Assembly (NCBI GenBank): GCA_030247845.1
Contig: JAPDRP010000024.1
Span: 124,001 to 188,000 of the forward strand
DNA: 64,000 nt
From: Coniosporium tulheliwenetii
Taxonomy: Eukaryota > Ascomycota > Dothideomycetes
Reading direction: 5' to 3'
Part shown: one piece after another, positions 47,407 through 59,192 of the stretch
Position numbering within the stretch: the stretch's first letter is position 1
Layout of the letters: each line of letters begins with the position of its first letter
Position numbers and translations under genes: made by a program
Notes under the pieces: generated by a model
What the model was told of the DNA's origin: nothing
Seen by the model: the letters and a program-made list of their open reading frames with translations, nothing else
The model's database searches: none

Positions 47407-50400
47407 TTACGCAGATACTCCCGCCGGTATTCCGTACACCTCCTCCAGATACCTGTCCCCAAGCGCAGCCTTCACATCCTCGCCCAGCAAGCTCGACAAA
47501 TTCAACACCGTCGCCTCCGCAGCCGCCGGGTTCGCGCAGACAAACACCCGACAACCTGGGTGTCTCAACTTTGCAGCCACCCTCTCTGCGATACCGTCCT
47601 CGAGGAGTTTATCTTGAATGCGGATACCATCCGAGTTGCTTAGCACCACCGATACGATGTCAAGCACCGCAAAGTGTTTCGCATCAGCAATGGCCTCTTC
47701 AACAATGTCGACGTCCACTGCTCTGTGTCCGATGAACAGACTGATCGGCGATTCAGCAAACCTTGTGCAGGCATCGCTTGTAGCGGAGGGTCCAGATGCC
47801 TTCGCGGCCGCAACGCGCTTCTGGAGTAGACCTCGCAGTGGTGCTAGTCCCGAGCCTGTGGCGATGGCGATGGTCGGACCGACGATGGAGGAATCTAGCA
47901 TGGGCCACGCCGGAGACGCACATATCATATACCGCATCGTTTCGCCTGGCTCCGCTGGACCGAGGAAGTTTGTACTGAAGCGGCCGTGAGGTTGGATCTT
48001 GACAAGAAGATCAACAAGGTTACGCGAAGTTGAATAGGTGCTCTTGGGGTGTAAGTGTGATGGAGAGGAGGCAATGGAGAAGGTTCGAGGGACGAGGAGA
48101 GGCATAGATCGGCAGATCTCGTTGATGTCTAGGAGTGGAATGAAGCCGCCATGTGAAAGGAGCTCCAATACTTCCGGCACGTGTTTGGAAGATAACGAAG
48201 CTTGAGTCTGTGGCATGAGCCCAGTAATTTTGGAGAGCCAACCAAGAGACCTGAATGGAAGGTCCAGGTCGACAAAGCGTAAGTAGGAGTAGACAGATAG
48301 GTCTGCAGCAAACGGCAGTGGATGCTCTGGGCAGACAGCGAGGGATTTTGTAACGCAAAGGATCTTTTTAGATCTGTTCGGAGGCAGGATCTTGATGTGG
48401 TCCATCTCTTGGTACGTACGGCGACCAAGACTGAGTGTGACTCGGACGATGCCTTTCGATTTCTCGGATTTGCCGACCAGCGTTGCTTGCGCAAAGTTGC
48501 GGAACAGAGGCTGTGCGTTTCCCCTTGAAGTCTTCGACTCCTTGATAAGGGGAAGTTGTTTGCCGGAGAGAAACAGCTGGATCCGATTCCACCATTCTTC
48601 GAGTGCTGTCCAGGGAGGATTCTCACACGCCGTATCGCCCTCGAATAGTCCGCCGGCGATTGGCTGGGCACCTATAGACGTGAGAGACTCGGCAACGGTC
48701 GAGGCGGCGGCGTTGAATGTGTCTCCGTAGCTGCTGTCTCCGTTCCCGAACAGCGTAAATCGTGCCTTCGTTGCCATTCCACGCTTCTGGCACCGCAGAG
48801 CGAATTTGGCTCCATTAAGAGGCATTTCTCCGCGTCCGGTGGTACTCACGATGAGGAGGATCACATCTTCCGCTTGTACATTTGGAATGTCGAGTTCATT
48901 AAGGGTCGCTGCTGGGAGAACGCGATAGTTGCTGGAGGTGTCATTCGCATGCGAGCAGAGGCGTGAATAGAGTTTTGATGCCAGCTTTGCAGCAGTTATG
49001 CCTGAACTGCAGTAGTGTATTCGCACGATCCTGCTCGCAGACGGAACAGCTGTTATGCGCTTGCCAGTGGATGCGGTGATGTCGGCCACAGCGTGGGCAG
49101 AGTCGACGCTCCCCGCATCGAGCGACTTGTGCCGCCGCTCTCGTTTCCATGCTTTGACGGGGTCTTGCGTGTGGCGGCAGATGAGGGGTTTTGGCTGGTA
49201 GTTTGGCGCACCACCTCGATGCCAAAGCGGAATGATTGAACCTTGGGGTGGCGTCAACCAGTATGGATCTGCTGGAAGTCTAAATCCGTGTTCACGCCTG
49301 TGAGTGTCATCAAATTGGCTCCACGTTGCCGATGCTGTAAGACTGTCCGTCATGGATACCCTGGCCTGCAGATATGACCAGTGCACTGCGTAGTTGAGTT
49401 CTGCTTGAGCTCGGGACTGGAAACGCTATCAGGCTTGAACGGAGTGGGATTGCGATCAATAGGCAGGAATAAAGGAAAGTTGCGTACCAGGGCCGCCAAA
49501 CGCTCATATTCTGGCAGCTCGTCAAGCTCGCGGGCTGGTTGATCATAGAGCTTCAACGCCTGCGCAACCTTCGGCAGCGCGTTGTAGCGAAATGTATCAG
49601 CGAGATCTCGGACCCCAATCTCTGCATCCATGAACCAGCCGGCGAAAGGTGCTGCGGTATACTGAATGCCTCCGATGTCGAATCCAAGTTTGCTAAGGGC
49701 GGGAAACCCAACCCATCTGAGATCGAGCTGCTCAAAATCCTTCTGGTAACGTGGATGGCGAATGTGGACGAGTTGCTTGAGCTGGTCTGGGAGTTCGAAT
49801 ATTGCTGGCTCGTCATTCTCGCCCATTGTGACGAGCGGCAGAAGATCCCACTGCGTACGACAGTCAGGGGAAGGGGGTTCCATCCAAGCTCGATAATTGC
49901 TTCGGTCAGCTCGGCGTTTATTGGATCACCAAGGACGGATCCGTCCTGCATCTTATACTGTCTGCTGTTAGCGCAGATAAGGCCGTGTGGAATTAAGGTC
50001 GAGCGTTACCCCGGCAAAGGCTAGCAACTGCTGATTCCAGATCATAGGTCCCCTCTGGCCAATGTCTCGCGGAGGAAACACAAACACTGGCAAGAGTCAG
50101 CTATGTAATGAAATCGAGAGGAAGTTTTACCCGTTGGCTGGATCTTGCCGCCGTTGAAAGCTTCAGCAAGGCTTTTGATCAGCGCAGGACCCATCTCCGC
50201 GCTCGAGACGATATGCCTGAGATCGCAAAGCCTGCATTTTCAGTCAGCGTGGCCTGAGGAGGCGCCGTTTTTCTTACTTGAGCTCCTGGTACTGGGATCG
50301 CATGATGCATTTCCGCGCATTCTTCCAGGCAAGTCTAGTTCCAAACTCGAGCTCCTCTGCGGTCTGGGCCCAGTTTCCTCCTGCCAATCCATACTCTGTG

Positions 50401-50885
50401 CCGTGGTCTGTTTTGAACGTAGTCTGAATGGCCCCGGCGTGGATCTGCTGTATGACGTCCTTCAGCCTATGATCGAGTTCTTGGTCCGACTGGATAGCTC
50501 CTGCGAGTCTCATTTCTTGCAAGAAGGACGTCGCTTCCAGTTGAACTTCTTCCAATGGCCGATCGAACCCAATCCGGGGCTCAGACGTGTGGATGGCGCG
50601 CCCGGCCTGGCAAAACTGGGCGGTGCACCCGGTGGACGCAAGGACCGGATGCCTCTCTTTGATCAGCTCAAACTCTTGTAGTGCACCCAGTTTTACTGGA
50701 CACTGGCTATACTGAGGCCGGTCTCGCCCAGCGGCTACAGTGGCTGGAGATGCGGGTACATTGATGTCGTCGCTTCCCGATGTATAAGCCGTACTGTAGC
50801 CACTAGACTCGCTGGTAGAAAGTTCGAGCGAATCGGATACGTCTGTCTCGAAAATTGACATGGTTTCAAGCATGGAGTCGGACAT
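47407..50885 (-). CDS. Nitric oxide synthase, full length (oxygenase plus flavin reductase)
   Basis: Converts arginine to citrulline and NO using NADPH and O2. Exons are 50885-50278, 50231-50131, 50086-50010 and 49957-47407, about 1112 residues. The oxygenase half has a CxxxxC pair (Cys87/Cys92) placed like the dimer-interface zinc site, the heme-thiolate Cys193 in LAWKNARKCIMRSQ, MIWNQQLLAFAGYKMQDGSV and the arginine-binding GWFMDAEIGVRDL. A basic linker (DPVKAWKRERRHKSL) could bind calmodulin. The reductase has an FMN flavodoxin (IVSTTGRGEMPLNGAKF, FTLFGNGDSSYG), FAD motif RTFSIASSP and NADPH motif ATGSGLAPLRGL. Two C-run breaks (+ 49873-49877 and 49413-49415) need one base each, giving GWNPPSPDCRTQWD and RAQAELNYAVHWSYL. 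The family call is firm. Activity is inferred. Confidence 0.92.
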
Positions 50886-51942
50886 GAATGATTCTTAGCT
50901 ATGACTCGATCGGTGATGGTGCTGCAGATATGGAGGAGATCCCTTTGAGGTAACGCTCGAAAGCGGCGCGTTATACGGCTGCGAAGCCTGAAGACTTTAG
51001 TATAGAGCCACAGTAAGTGAAGATGTTTCGGTATCGTGACCCATCTGGCGGTGTGATTTCAGGGTTATGTCATCAATGGAGCAGACCGTGAGACTGAGCG
51101 TGAGGGGCGTGGAGGGAGCAGAGAAACAGAAGGAACATTTTATACAATGAGGAATATGGAGACAGGTATCAATGGTTTAAGTATCCGGCCTAGAGGACCG
51201 GCGACAGGCGGTGGCGCAAACGTGACCTCCTTCAGCGAGCCTCCAGCTACACGAAAGTAAGCCACAGTGGAGTAAACGTGCCATGACACGGCCATGCCGG
51301 ATGTGTACATTGACCACGAGCAGTCGAGCTCCATAAGGGAACTCGAAGTTTGCTCGCCTAGCTATGGACGCCTGCAGGGCTGAAGAAGGCCTGGAACCAT
51401 CACAGCTCAACGGAAAAGGAATATGCAATCCCTCTCAGATGGGCTGGCTATTCATGCTTTAAGATCTTTGCCGGCTGATGTGTTTTCTGCTGTCAGTTGA
51501 TGCTCAGTTCAGGGCTCTGTCCGACAATCCGCTCTAGCATGGTTCACAGTCCGGGGACGTAGCACGTGGAGTATGAAGGGAGACGAAGGAGCTGAGGGAA
51601 GACTTATCTGCTGTTTGCGGCTGGGTTGGATACACCCGTAGCACAGCTCGGCTCGGGCATGCCTAATCTTTAGGAAATCTTAGAGTTTTGGTCTTAGATA
51701 TAACTCAGATCCCTGTTCGTACCTCCGCAGCAACATTACCCGTCGTAGATAAGACGTACTACATGGATCAAGATGAGAGGGTGTTACCTAACCCTAATAA
51801 GGTGACTAGCTGAACTCACAACTAGCTGCGGCTGAGTCCTCAAGAAAGGACCCAGCCGAACCGTGCCACGGGTGTATGCAGGAACTGCCGAGTTGAGGAT
51901 GCTGCTACGGACGAAATAACCAAGACCGTCGTTCGATTCACC
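50886..51942. promoter_or_regulatory. NOS upstream region
   Basis: About 1 kb upstream of the NOS start, containing its promoter. No coding frame is supported and I assign no specific operator. Confidence 0.4.
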
Positions 51943-52014
51943 ATTCAGGCCGTCGTCCAGGTCATCATCCAGGCTATCGTTCATGCAATCGTTCAGGCCA
52001 TCATTCAGGCCAAG
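51943..52014. repeat. 12-bp tandem repeat, six units
   Basis: Six consecutive 12-bp units follow the pattern (g/a)ttcaggccatc with one or two changes each (attcaggccgtc, gtccaggtcatc, atccaggctatc, gttcatgcaatc, gttcaggccatc, attcaggccaag). A degenerate seventh unit may precede it at 51931. In one minus-strand frame it reads as LNDG/LDDD repeats, but no gene model supports that frame. Confidence 0.8.
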
Positions 52015-52544
52015 CATAGCGAGAACGACGCCCTCGCTTCGACGGCCGGCTGATGAGAGCGGCGAGAACAGCTGCTGCGGCCAGAGGCGTGCCTGCGTCC
52101 AACGACCTTATTGCTCGCTGTTGTGGCTGTTGCGGCTGATTCTAGAGTGCCTAGATAGGTAGGTAGAAGTCCGCTGGCTTCGCGTGAGGTGCAGGTGGAC
52201 ACATAGGCTGGACGAATGAAGTTCTGGCGCACTGGCCACCTGCATCTGGCTTCACGAACATGGACGAGGGAAAAGCATTTGGACGTCAATCCATCACTTC
52301 TCTTTTTCGCGGAGAGTACTCCGTAGACGAGCAGAAAGCATGAGATATGCTCTTTTACGTAACAGTCTAATCATCAAAGAGTGTGCCGTCGCAATTTTGA
52401 GAGCTGTGCCGAGAGATTGACTTAAGGATTGATACGTGAGGCAGCTCAACCGCCAATAACGACCTCAGACATACGATTACTCCAGACCGTCCGCCTTTAA
52501 CGATAAATGAAAGAGGCTACAGATAACGCCAGCTACAGCACCCT
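52015..52544. other. Intergenic region
   Basis: About 530 bp between the repeat and the 3' end of the next minus-strand gene. Nothing recognisable. Confidence 0.45.
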
Positions 52545-53506
52545 CTACTTGTCATCGTCCATCACCAGCGCGAGCCGTTCGAGCTGTGCTTCCATCTTGA
52601 GACCGCTCTTGGGCCTTCCCGCGTCCTCCGTATTCTCGCCACACATAGGCCAGGCACGACGGTGATGTCCCTCGAGCCGTATCGCAGACTCCAGCAGCGC
52701 CTTGGCGATTGGATCAACATCCAGAATCTCCACGTTCCGGGCTCTGATCTGCGTGTTTTGGAAAAATATTTGCAACGCCTCAAGCAACCGTTCCCTGAAG
52801 TCGTTTGAGGTCCCAGACTTGCTACGCGCGAAACGCACCGTTGTTGGCCCGAGGAAGATTCCGAGGTCATTGAGTCTGATCTTAACGGATCTCAGCTTCC
52901 AGAATCCGAGACTATCGAGGCGTCGTATATCCGCTAGGCTGAAGAGGTTCGCGTCGCGATTCCAATCGTGCGCCGTGTAATACGCCTCGACCCCGTACTC
53001 AATGATATACGACGAGAACGGTTGTCCGTCGTTTCCTCTAGGGTGACCGTCCTTCAGCTCTAGGGTGAAATCAAGCTCGACATGGCGAACGAAGACCCGC
53101 GCGTGGACGCCGCAATTTGAGAAAGTGTCCACCGGCAGAGGACCGCTAATCTGCGTGACACCCCATCGGTCAACGCGGAAGTGGAAGACATCCTCTCGGA
53201 AGAACATATCAATCGCCTCGTATCGCATCTGCCTGCAGATAGCAAGCGCTGGTCGGTAGAACTTCGACGAATGTGCCTTGTCTTCGATGTAGAGCTCCTT
53301 CAGGATCATCGAACGTATTTCCATCGGGATGTTGAACAATGTGGCGCTCTGGGCCCGGACGCTGCTCCAATCTAAGCATAAAGTCAGCGACTACTTTCCT
53401 GGCGTGGATCTGATTACTGACTCAGTGCGTCCTCCAATCTCTTGATCGTGCCTGATTCTTGGGCTTTCAGAATTCGATACCACATTGGCTCCCGTGATGC
53501 AGACAT
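52545..53506 (-). CDS. F-box/2EXR-like hypothetical protein
   Basis: About 303 residues in two exons (53506-53422 and 53371-52545) joined by a 50-nt intron. The first exon starts MSASREPMWYRILKAQESG, and the join gives LEDALNWSSVRAQSATLFN. The protein then reads FNIPMEIRSMILKELYIED, the leucine/proline pattern of fungal F-box-like or 2EXR proteins (LP.EIR..I...L), and ALAICRQMRYEAIDMFFRED, the usual next helix. The rest is a mixed alpha/beta domain without catalytic motifs. Such proteins are abundant, fast-evolving and usually uncharacterised in filamentous fungi. The frame is intact. A role in ubiquitin ligase substrate choice is only a family-based possibility. Confidence 0.72.
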
Positions 53507-54412
53507 TGCGAGTCGGGCTTTTGGTCTGGCAGCTTTCTTCTAACACAGTCGTCTGGTCGCAATGGTAAAGAGAGGAAGCTACTCGATCGTTACCGCAGCT
53601 GCAGTCTCAGCCGATGGGGTAAACGATAGTAATGCTGCTGGCTGCTAAAGATTGTATAAGGAAACGTATTGGATAGCTTGATGAATGCTGGCCCGGGAGT
53701 ATGCTGAGATGAGGACTCCATTCCGAGTCGCACGTCGTTGACCCTTCTGATTCGGCTCATCGATTGGGGCAGTTGCCTTCTTAGAAGGCAAGTGGGACTT
53801 GTCGAGCTAGGCCGTTCGCTGTTTACGCTTCAATCAGCAAATTCGGCCACACTCTGCTTCCTATCTGAACTGTTGTCTCAGATGGGGCAAGAGCCACTTA
53901 ACCACCTATGTTCATGGCTGAGTACCCGCACTGCCTTTCAACTGGCCAACCTCACAGCCCATGATACTGAAACGCGTAGTGACAGGCGTGTCAGGCACCG
54001 ACTATCCCGGGGGTCACCGTCCGCCCAGAATCTCAAGAATTAGCGCCCTTCGCAACGTACTTTTCTTCTGCAGTTCCATTACACACATGTGTTTTCTTCC
54101 TTCTTCAGCTTCCTGCGGCCTTTTTGCCAGTAAGAGCGGAACACCAGTGACCGCAGAACTGGTCGTCTCGACCATACAGTGTGTGGTAGCCGAAGCAGCG
54201 CAAGGGCAGAAATCGCGCCCAGGTCGTCGACAAGTGAGAAGCCTCAGGGCCACGGAACCAACCCAGCACAGAAATGCTCCTAAACAGGTGTAAGCCATGG
54301 GTAGATATCGGTGCTACTTGCAGACAATGAAGGTCATCGATATCGTGTCAGAGGGCATCCTACACAGTTTTCCATTAAATATCATAACGCGTGAGTCGCA
54401 TTGCTTAGACTT
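53507..54412. other. Intergenic region
   Basis: About 900 bp with the F-box-like gene promoter and the TOK gene 3' flank. Frames on the + strand here lack family signal. Confidence 0.45.
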
Positions 54413-56882
54413 TCACCTCTCTTCACCATCCGCCTTGCCCATCACCACCGCCGTCAAGTCTCCCGTCGCCAGCTTTCCTGTCCGTGCGCTCCCCATCAAG
54501 TTTCTCCCCGCCTCACGGCCGCTCTTTTCTCCACTTTCCACTCCCTCACCAAGCCCTTGCCCACCCATCAGCGCTCTCTCCTTCTTCCTAATATACCTGC
54601 CCATACTCTCACACAGCCGCTCCAGCACGAACTCCGGCTCGCTCACCCCCGCCACCATAGGGCTATCTTCACCTATCCAGTCCCACTCGATCATCTCATC
54701 CTCTTCATCATCTCCCTCGCTAGTCGTGAACCTGATTAACTTCGTAAACTCCACCCATTCCTCATACGAATATCTCTTCGGCGGCTTCTCGCAGTGCAGC
54801 TTCAGATCATGCGCCGCGCGCCGAATGGCTGCAGCGAGTCGACGCGCGAGTTCCGCTTCGCTGGGCGGCGCCTCCGCCTCCGCAGCCAACTCGGCGAGGC
54901 TCCTCTTGAGCGTGGTTTCGGCCTCTGTCTCGCCTTCCGCGCCTCCTGCACCGGTCTCCGCATCTGCAGCACCGCTCTGAGGCACCCCTTGCGCCGTCTT
55001 CTTATCCGCCCTTTCGCCCCGCCCTTTCCCCTGCCACCACGCGCGCAGCCACGCGTGCCAAATCCCCTGCTCCGGCAGTACCGTAAACCCCGCCAAGCGA
55101 TCCGTCCCATGCTTGAAAGTCCCAATAACCGTATCCCCCATATCACTAATCAGCAGCGTCATAGTCGGCACTGCAATAAGACTCCAGACCACAAAAAAGC
55201 ACCTCCCGGCATTACTCTTGGGACTCAGATCCCCGTACCCAATCGTCAGCAGCGACACGTAGCAGAAGTACAGCGCCTGGAAGTACGTCATGCCCAGCGT
55301 GTCGCGCTCGCACTGCCAGAAGACGAGCGCGCCGCAGCACCAAAGGAGGAAGAATGCGATCAGGGAGAGGGAGAGGGCGGTCCACCGCTTGAAGCGCGCA
55401 GTGGAGCGCTGGATGGCGCGCATGGCTTCGAAGCGGTCTTTTTCCTCGCGGAGCAGGAGGAGCTTGGGTTTGCGCTGGCGCGGGAACGTCGACATGCAGC
55501 GCATTAGGGGGACGGTGTTGCCCATCGCCGTCACGAGGGCGCTGGGTCTCTTCATCAGCGCGGGGGCGTTGGTGTTGGGCACCCTCGCGCCGCCTTGCTG
55601 AAGAATGTCCTCGGTCTGCCGCCGCAGCTCGACAGATGTACGCACGGCGCGCCGCGCGGTGCGTAGACGCGTTTTCTCGACGTGCCGCTGCACGACCTTG
55701 GAGGCGCCGATGTCGGTCGCGAAGTTGTGGATCGACGAGATTACGAGACCGAGCATTATGATGCCGCCCACGGAGTAGGGAAATACGAGGCCCCGGCCGA
55801 TGTCGTTGGTTGGGGCGAGGTCGCCGAAGCCGACGGTTAGGATTGTTACGTCGCAGAAGTAGAGCTGGTGGGAGGATGCGGTTAGTGATTCGATGTTGTG
55901 TTGTGGCCTTGGTGGAGGGGGAAAGGGGGGAATGATGACGGGTAAGTGTGACTGACAGCATCGACGAAGGACCAGTCCAGGTCATCCGGCCCACCGAAGC
56001 GGGTTTGGACAACGGAGAAGACGGCACCGCCGCCGGCAAGCCAGAAAAAGAAAAGCATGGTTTGCAGGATCAGCGTCCGTTGGGAGTCGGTCAGGTTGAA
56101 GGTCTGCGGGTAGTGGCCCAGGAAGTAGCCGAGCATGTTGACCATGAGGATCATGGAGCATATAAGGTAGAGCACAGCCGAGATCACACCGTACCAGAAG
56201 CCTTGCGTGTAGGTCTGGTTGGGGCGAATAGGTGGGTCGTAGATCTCTCTGCATGCGGTAATGGCGATGAGCTACAGCGATGTCAGCGCTTGGCACGTAT
56301 TGGAGACCTCGTGGAGGAATCGCTAAGATGGAGGACGCAGAAGGGGGCTGGAGTTATGCACAGCACACTTACAATACCGCTCGCGATATACCAAAACACA
56401 ATCGACGCCGGCAGGGCGATGATATACCTAATCCGTCCCGTAAAATTGAATAATAGAAAGATATTTCCCACGAACCCGGCAATCAGACTCGCAACATTGA
56501 GCCAGTACACCCACCCCGGGTCCGCAAACACGAACCCCTGCAGCTCAGACACGCGCTCCCCGGTGACGGGATCCAGCAGATTCATCACCCACGGCGTGAC
56601 CAGCGCGCCGATGCTGAGAACGTTCGCGAAGGGGCCTAATGTTGCGGCCAGGAGAGGTATGGCGGTCGAGGCGAACCACCAGTCGGCTTCTGCGTCGTCG
56701 TCGCGGGTTCGCATGCGGAACTTCCACCATTTCTTCTCTTTCGATGTGTGGACGGCATGTTGGATCCCGCTCCGCTCATCGTGCTCGATCTGCGCATCCG
56801 TCTCTTTCTGCTTCGCTGCCGTGGCGCTGGTGGAGTTCGTTATCGTACTGCTTGGAGCATCTGAGCCGGAGCTCGTGGTCAT
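54413..56882 (-). CDS. tok1: Outward-rectifying potassium channel, TOK1 type (two pore domains)
   Basis: Plasma-membrane K+ channel of the fungal TOK family (eight transmembrane helices, two pore loops). Exons are 56882-56373, 56271-55957 and 55864-54413, 758 residues with an intact frame. Several N-terminal helices are seen (WWFASTAIPLLAATLGPFAN; VYWLNVASLIAGFVGNIFLL; YIIALPASIVFWYIASGIV; VISAVLYLICSMILMVNML). The first selectivity filter is TILTVGFGD and the second SLLTIGYGD, with pore helices LYFCDV and LYFCYV before them. An Arg-rich cytosolic loop separates the pores. The C-terminal ~250 residues are acidic and Ala/Glu-rich, with a conserved-looking KRYSYEEWVEFTKLIRF segment that may act in gating. 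Splicing rebuilds the first pore exactly. Confidence 0.93.
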
Positions 56883-57522
56883 GCTGGATCCGTCTGCGGC
56901 CGCAGGTAGGGGACAACGCTCGTAGGGCTGCAGAGCATGGCTTCTTTAGGACAGCTGGGGACCAAGGAGGGCCTTTATGGGACAGAAACAAGCGTCAAAT
57001 TTCGAGCACATGAGTAGCTGGGCAAGTTCTGGACGTATGCAGCCCAGCTGAGATGAACCCCTCCCACGGGCCGGGAATGCAACTAGGGCATAGCGCGGTA
57101 CGAGTGCGATCTGAACATCCTCACGCGATGGGATCGCGTTTGCGCCTTGGAGCGAATTCTCCGAGGACAGGAGATTGATAAGAGACATATCGTTGAAGCG
57201 GCTGTGAGCTTAGGAAAAGAAAAGTGTGTGCTGCAGGAAGAGGGCTTCGTGTGTGAGGCTGCAGGTAACACTTGCATGGGATGGGCAAGCCACCGCCGAT
57301 AACGAGATGTGGTTCATGCCAAGCATTGCTAGCGCGGGGCTGACAATTGCTTGACAGCCCTGACAGCGATCAGTTGAATGTCAGCGTCCGGGGTACACAT
57401 GTAAGGTACCTTACTGGCAGACCGTCAAACCATGGAACACAACACACCGGCGAAGTCGTCCAAAATAGTTCAAACACTCAGTTCAACAGTTCGAATCCGA
57501 TTGACTACTCTACCAACCACCC
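56883..57522. other. TOK promoter and ETF-alpha 3' region
   Basis: About 640 bp between two minus-strand genes. A tRNA B-box-like string (ttcgaatcc) at about 57492 has no matching A box or cloverleaf. No gene. Confidence 0.45.
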
Positions 57523-58713
57523 CTACCCCTCCTTTCGCAACTTCTCCGTCAGCTCCGGCACCTTCTCAAACAAATCCCCCACAAGCCCCACATCCGCGAC
57601 TTGAAAGATGGGCGCATCGCCATCCTTATTAATCGCCGCAATAACCTTGCTATCCTTCATGCCCGCCAGATGCTGAATCGCTCCACTGATCCCCGCGCAC
57701 AGATACAGCTGCGGCGCGACATTCTTTCCCGTCTGGCCCACCTGAAGACTGTTATCCGCAAACCCGCTGTCCACCGCCGCGCGCGAGGCGCCGATCGCTG
57801 CGCCCAGCGCGTCCGCGAGCGGCGGCATCAGCCTGTCGAATTCCTCCTTGGACTTGAGGCCGCGCCCCCCGAGACGACTTTCGTGGCTGTTGCGAGGTCG
57901 GGGCGGTCGGATTTTGCGAGATCTTCGGAGACCCATTCGGTCGGGCACCCGGCTTTGGGGTCTACGCCTTCTTCGAGCGAGGCGCTGCCGCCTTCGGTTG
58001 CGCCGGCGGGAAAGGCGGTTCCGCGGACTGTTATTACTTTGGGCGAGTCGGTGGATTTGACGGTGAGGATGGCGTTGCCGGCGTAGATGGGGCGGACGAA
58101 TGCTGTGAGGGGGTGTGAGTGTGTGCTGTGAGGTTGTGAGGGGGAGCGGTGGAGGGGAAGGCCGTACTGTCTTCGCTCTCGATATGTGTGATGTCTGAAA
58201 TCTGCTGCGTGTCGAGCAGCGCTGCGACGCGCGGCATCAAGTTCTTGCCGAACGCGGAGTGGCCTGCTAATATGTGTGTGAAACCGCCCTTCTTGATGTT
58301 CTCTACCAGCAGCGGCGCGAAGTTCTCCGGTAGGCCCTACGAGTGCCCTGCATCAGCCTCCCCGCCTATGTGTTTCCTGCGCCAATCGTATAGCGGTGAC
58401 CCGGACTGACCTTATCGTATGCCCCATTCTCCACGTATATGATCTTGTCTATCCCCTCGACCTTCGCTGCCTCCTCGGCGACCGCCTTGGCGTTGCTGCC
58501 CGCTACGAAGCCGGTCACTGGCTCGCCTAGCTTCTGCGCCGCGCTCACTGATGCCAGAGATGACACATTGAGCTTTCCTTCCCGGTGCTCGAGAATAGCT
58601 AGTGTGGAGAGTAGTCGTGCAAGGGCGGAGAGTTGGGGCGCTGTTGGAGGCCGTGCGATACGGAGCTGTGACCGGGCGTGCCGTAGGGCGGTGTGGCGGG
58701 CTGTGGAGAACAT
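57523..58713 (-). CDS. aim45: Electron transfer flavoprotein alpha subunit, mitochondrial
   Basis: Mitochondrial matrix FAD protein that, with ETF beta, passes electrons from acyl-CoA and other dehydrogenases to ETF-ubiquinone oxidoreductase. Exons are 58713-58411, 58336-58168 and 58102-57523, about 350 residues. The N-terminus (MFSTARHTALRHARSQLRIARP) is a clear presequence. The N-terminal ETF fold follows (LAILEHREGKLNVSSLASVSAAQ, HILAGHSAFGKNLMPRVAALL). The C-terminal FAD domain has VGQTGKNVAPQLYLCAGISG and MKDSKVIAAINKDGDAPIF. The frame breaks in a six-C run (+ 57865-57870). One base gives VVSGGRGLKSKEEFDRL, the family sequence, and a coding length divisible by three. The yeast orthologue is Aim45. 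The gene is divergent from the SWI3-like gene. Confidence 0.92.
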
Positions 58714-58732
58714 TGTGGGGGAGGATCGGGAG

Positions 58733-58771
58733 GTAGGAGTGGGAAGTAGGAGTGGGAAGTAGGAGTGAGAA
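58733..58771. repeat. 13-bp direct repeat, three units, in the ETF-alpha 5' flank
   Basis: gtaggagtgggaa occurs three times in a row (58733-58745, 58746-58758, and 58759-58771 with one change), 20 bp upstream of the ETF-alpha start on the minus strand. It probably lies in the 5' UTR or core promoter. Confidence 0.8.
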
Positions 58772-59192
58772 GAGGACGCCGGAGGGAGGGAGAGAGGGAG
58801 GATCCTGAGAGGCGGAGGAATTGGACGAGACGGCGAGTGTAAATGATACTCGAAGGCTTGACGCGGCTCTAGCTGCCGAGGTTTTGCGGAGGACGGTCGG
58901 CATCCATGCCACTTTGTGCCTGAGGCTTCCCAGAACGGAGAAGCGATTTATCCGCGCTTCTCTCCCAAGAAACGGCAAGGGCGACAACGCGACTGAGGCT
59001 GCCCACCAGCACCAACGACGCGCCCATCACACAGAACCCACACTACTTCCTACCGCATTCGCTCCTTTTCCACTGCAGTCGCATACACATACCCATCCCG
59101 ATTGTCACGAAAGCGCAAAGAGTGCCCGGTCCCTTCCGCATCTAGAAACCCCCAATCCGCTCAGCTTCGTGGGTAGCTCCTACACTCTTAAG
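58772..59192. promoter_or_regulatory. Divergent promoter region, ETF-alpha / SWI3-like gene
   Basis: About 420 bp, part of the 480 bp between two divergent starts, carrying both promoters. The leader of the SWI3-like gene is C-rich. Confidence 0.45.

Noticed and set aside
54297..54980. 227-residue + strand Ser-rich frame
   Set aside because: It is antisense to the TOK C-terminus, with no family signal and no splice logic.
55212..56039. 275-residue minus-strand frame within the TOK gene
   Set aside because: It overlaps the TOK exons in another frame, and its Arg/His/Pro composition is typical of a shadow frame.
57490..57505. tRNA B-box-like string ttcgaatcc
   Set aside because: There is no A box at the right distance, no acceptor-stem pairing and no cloverleaf.
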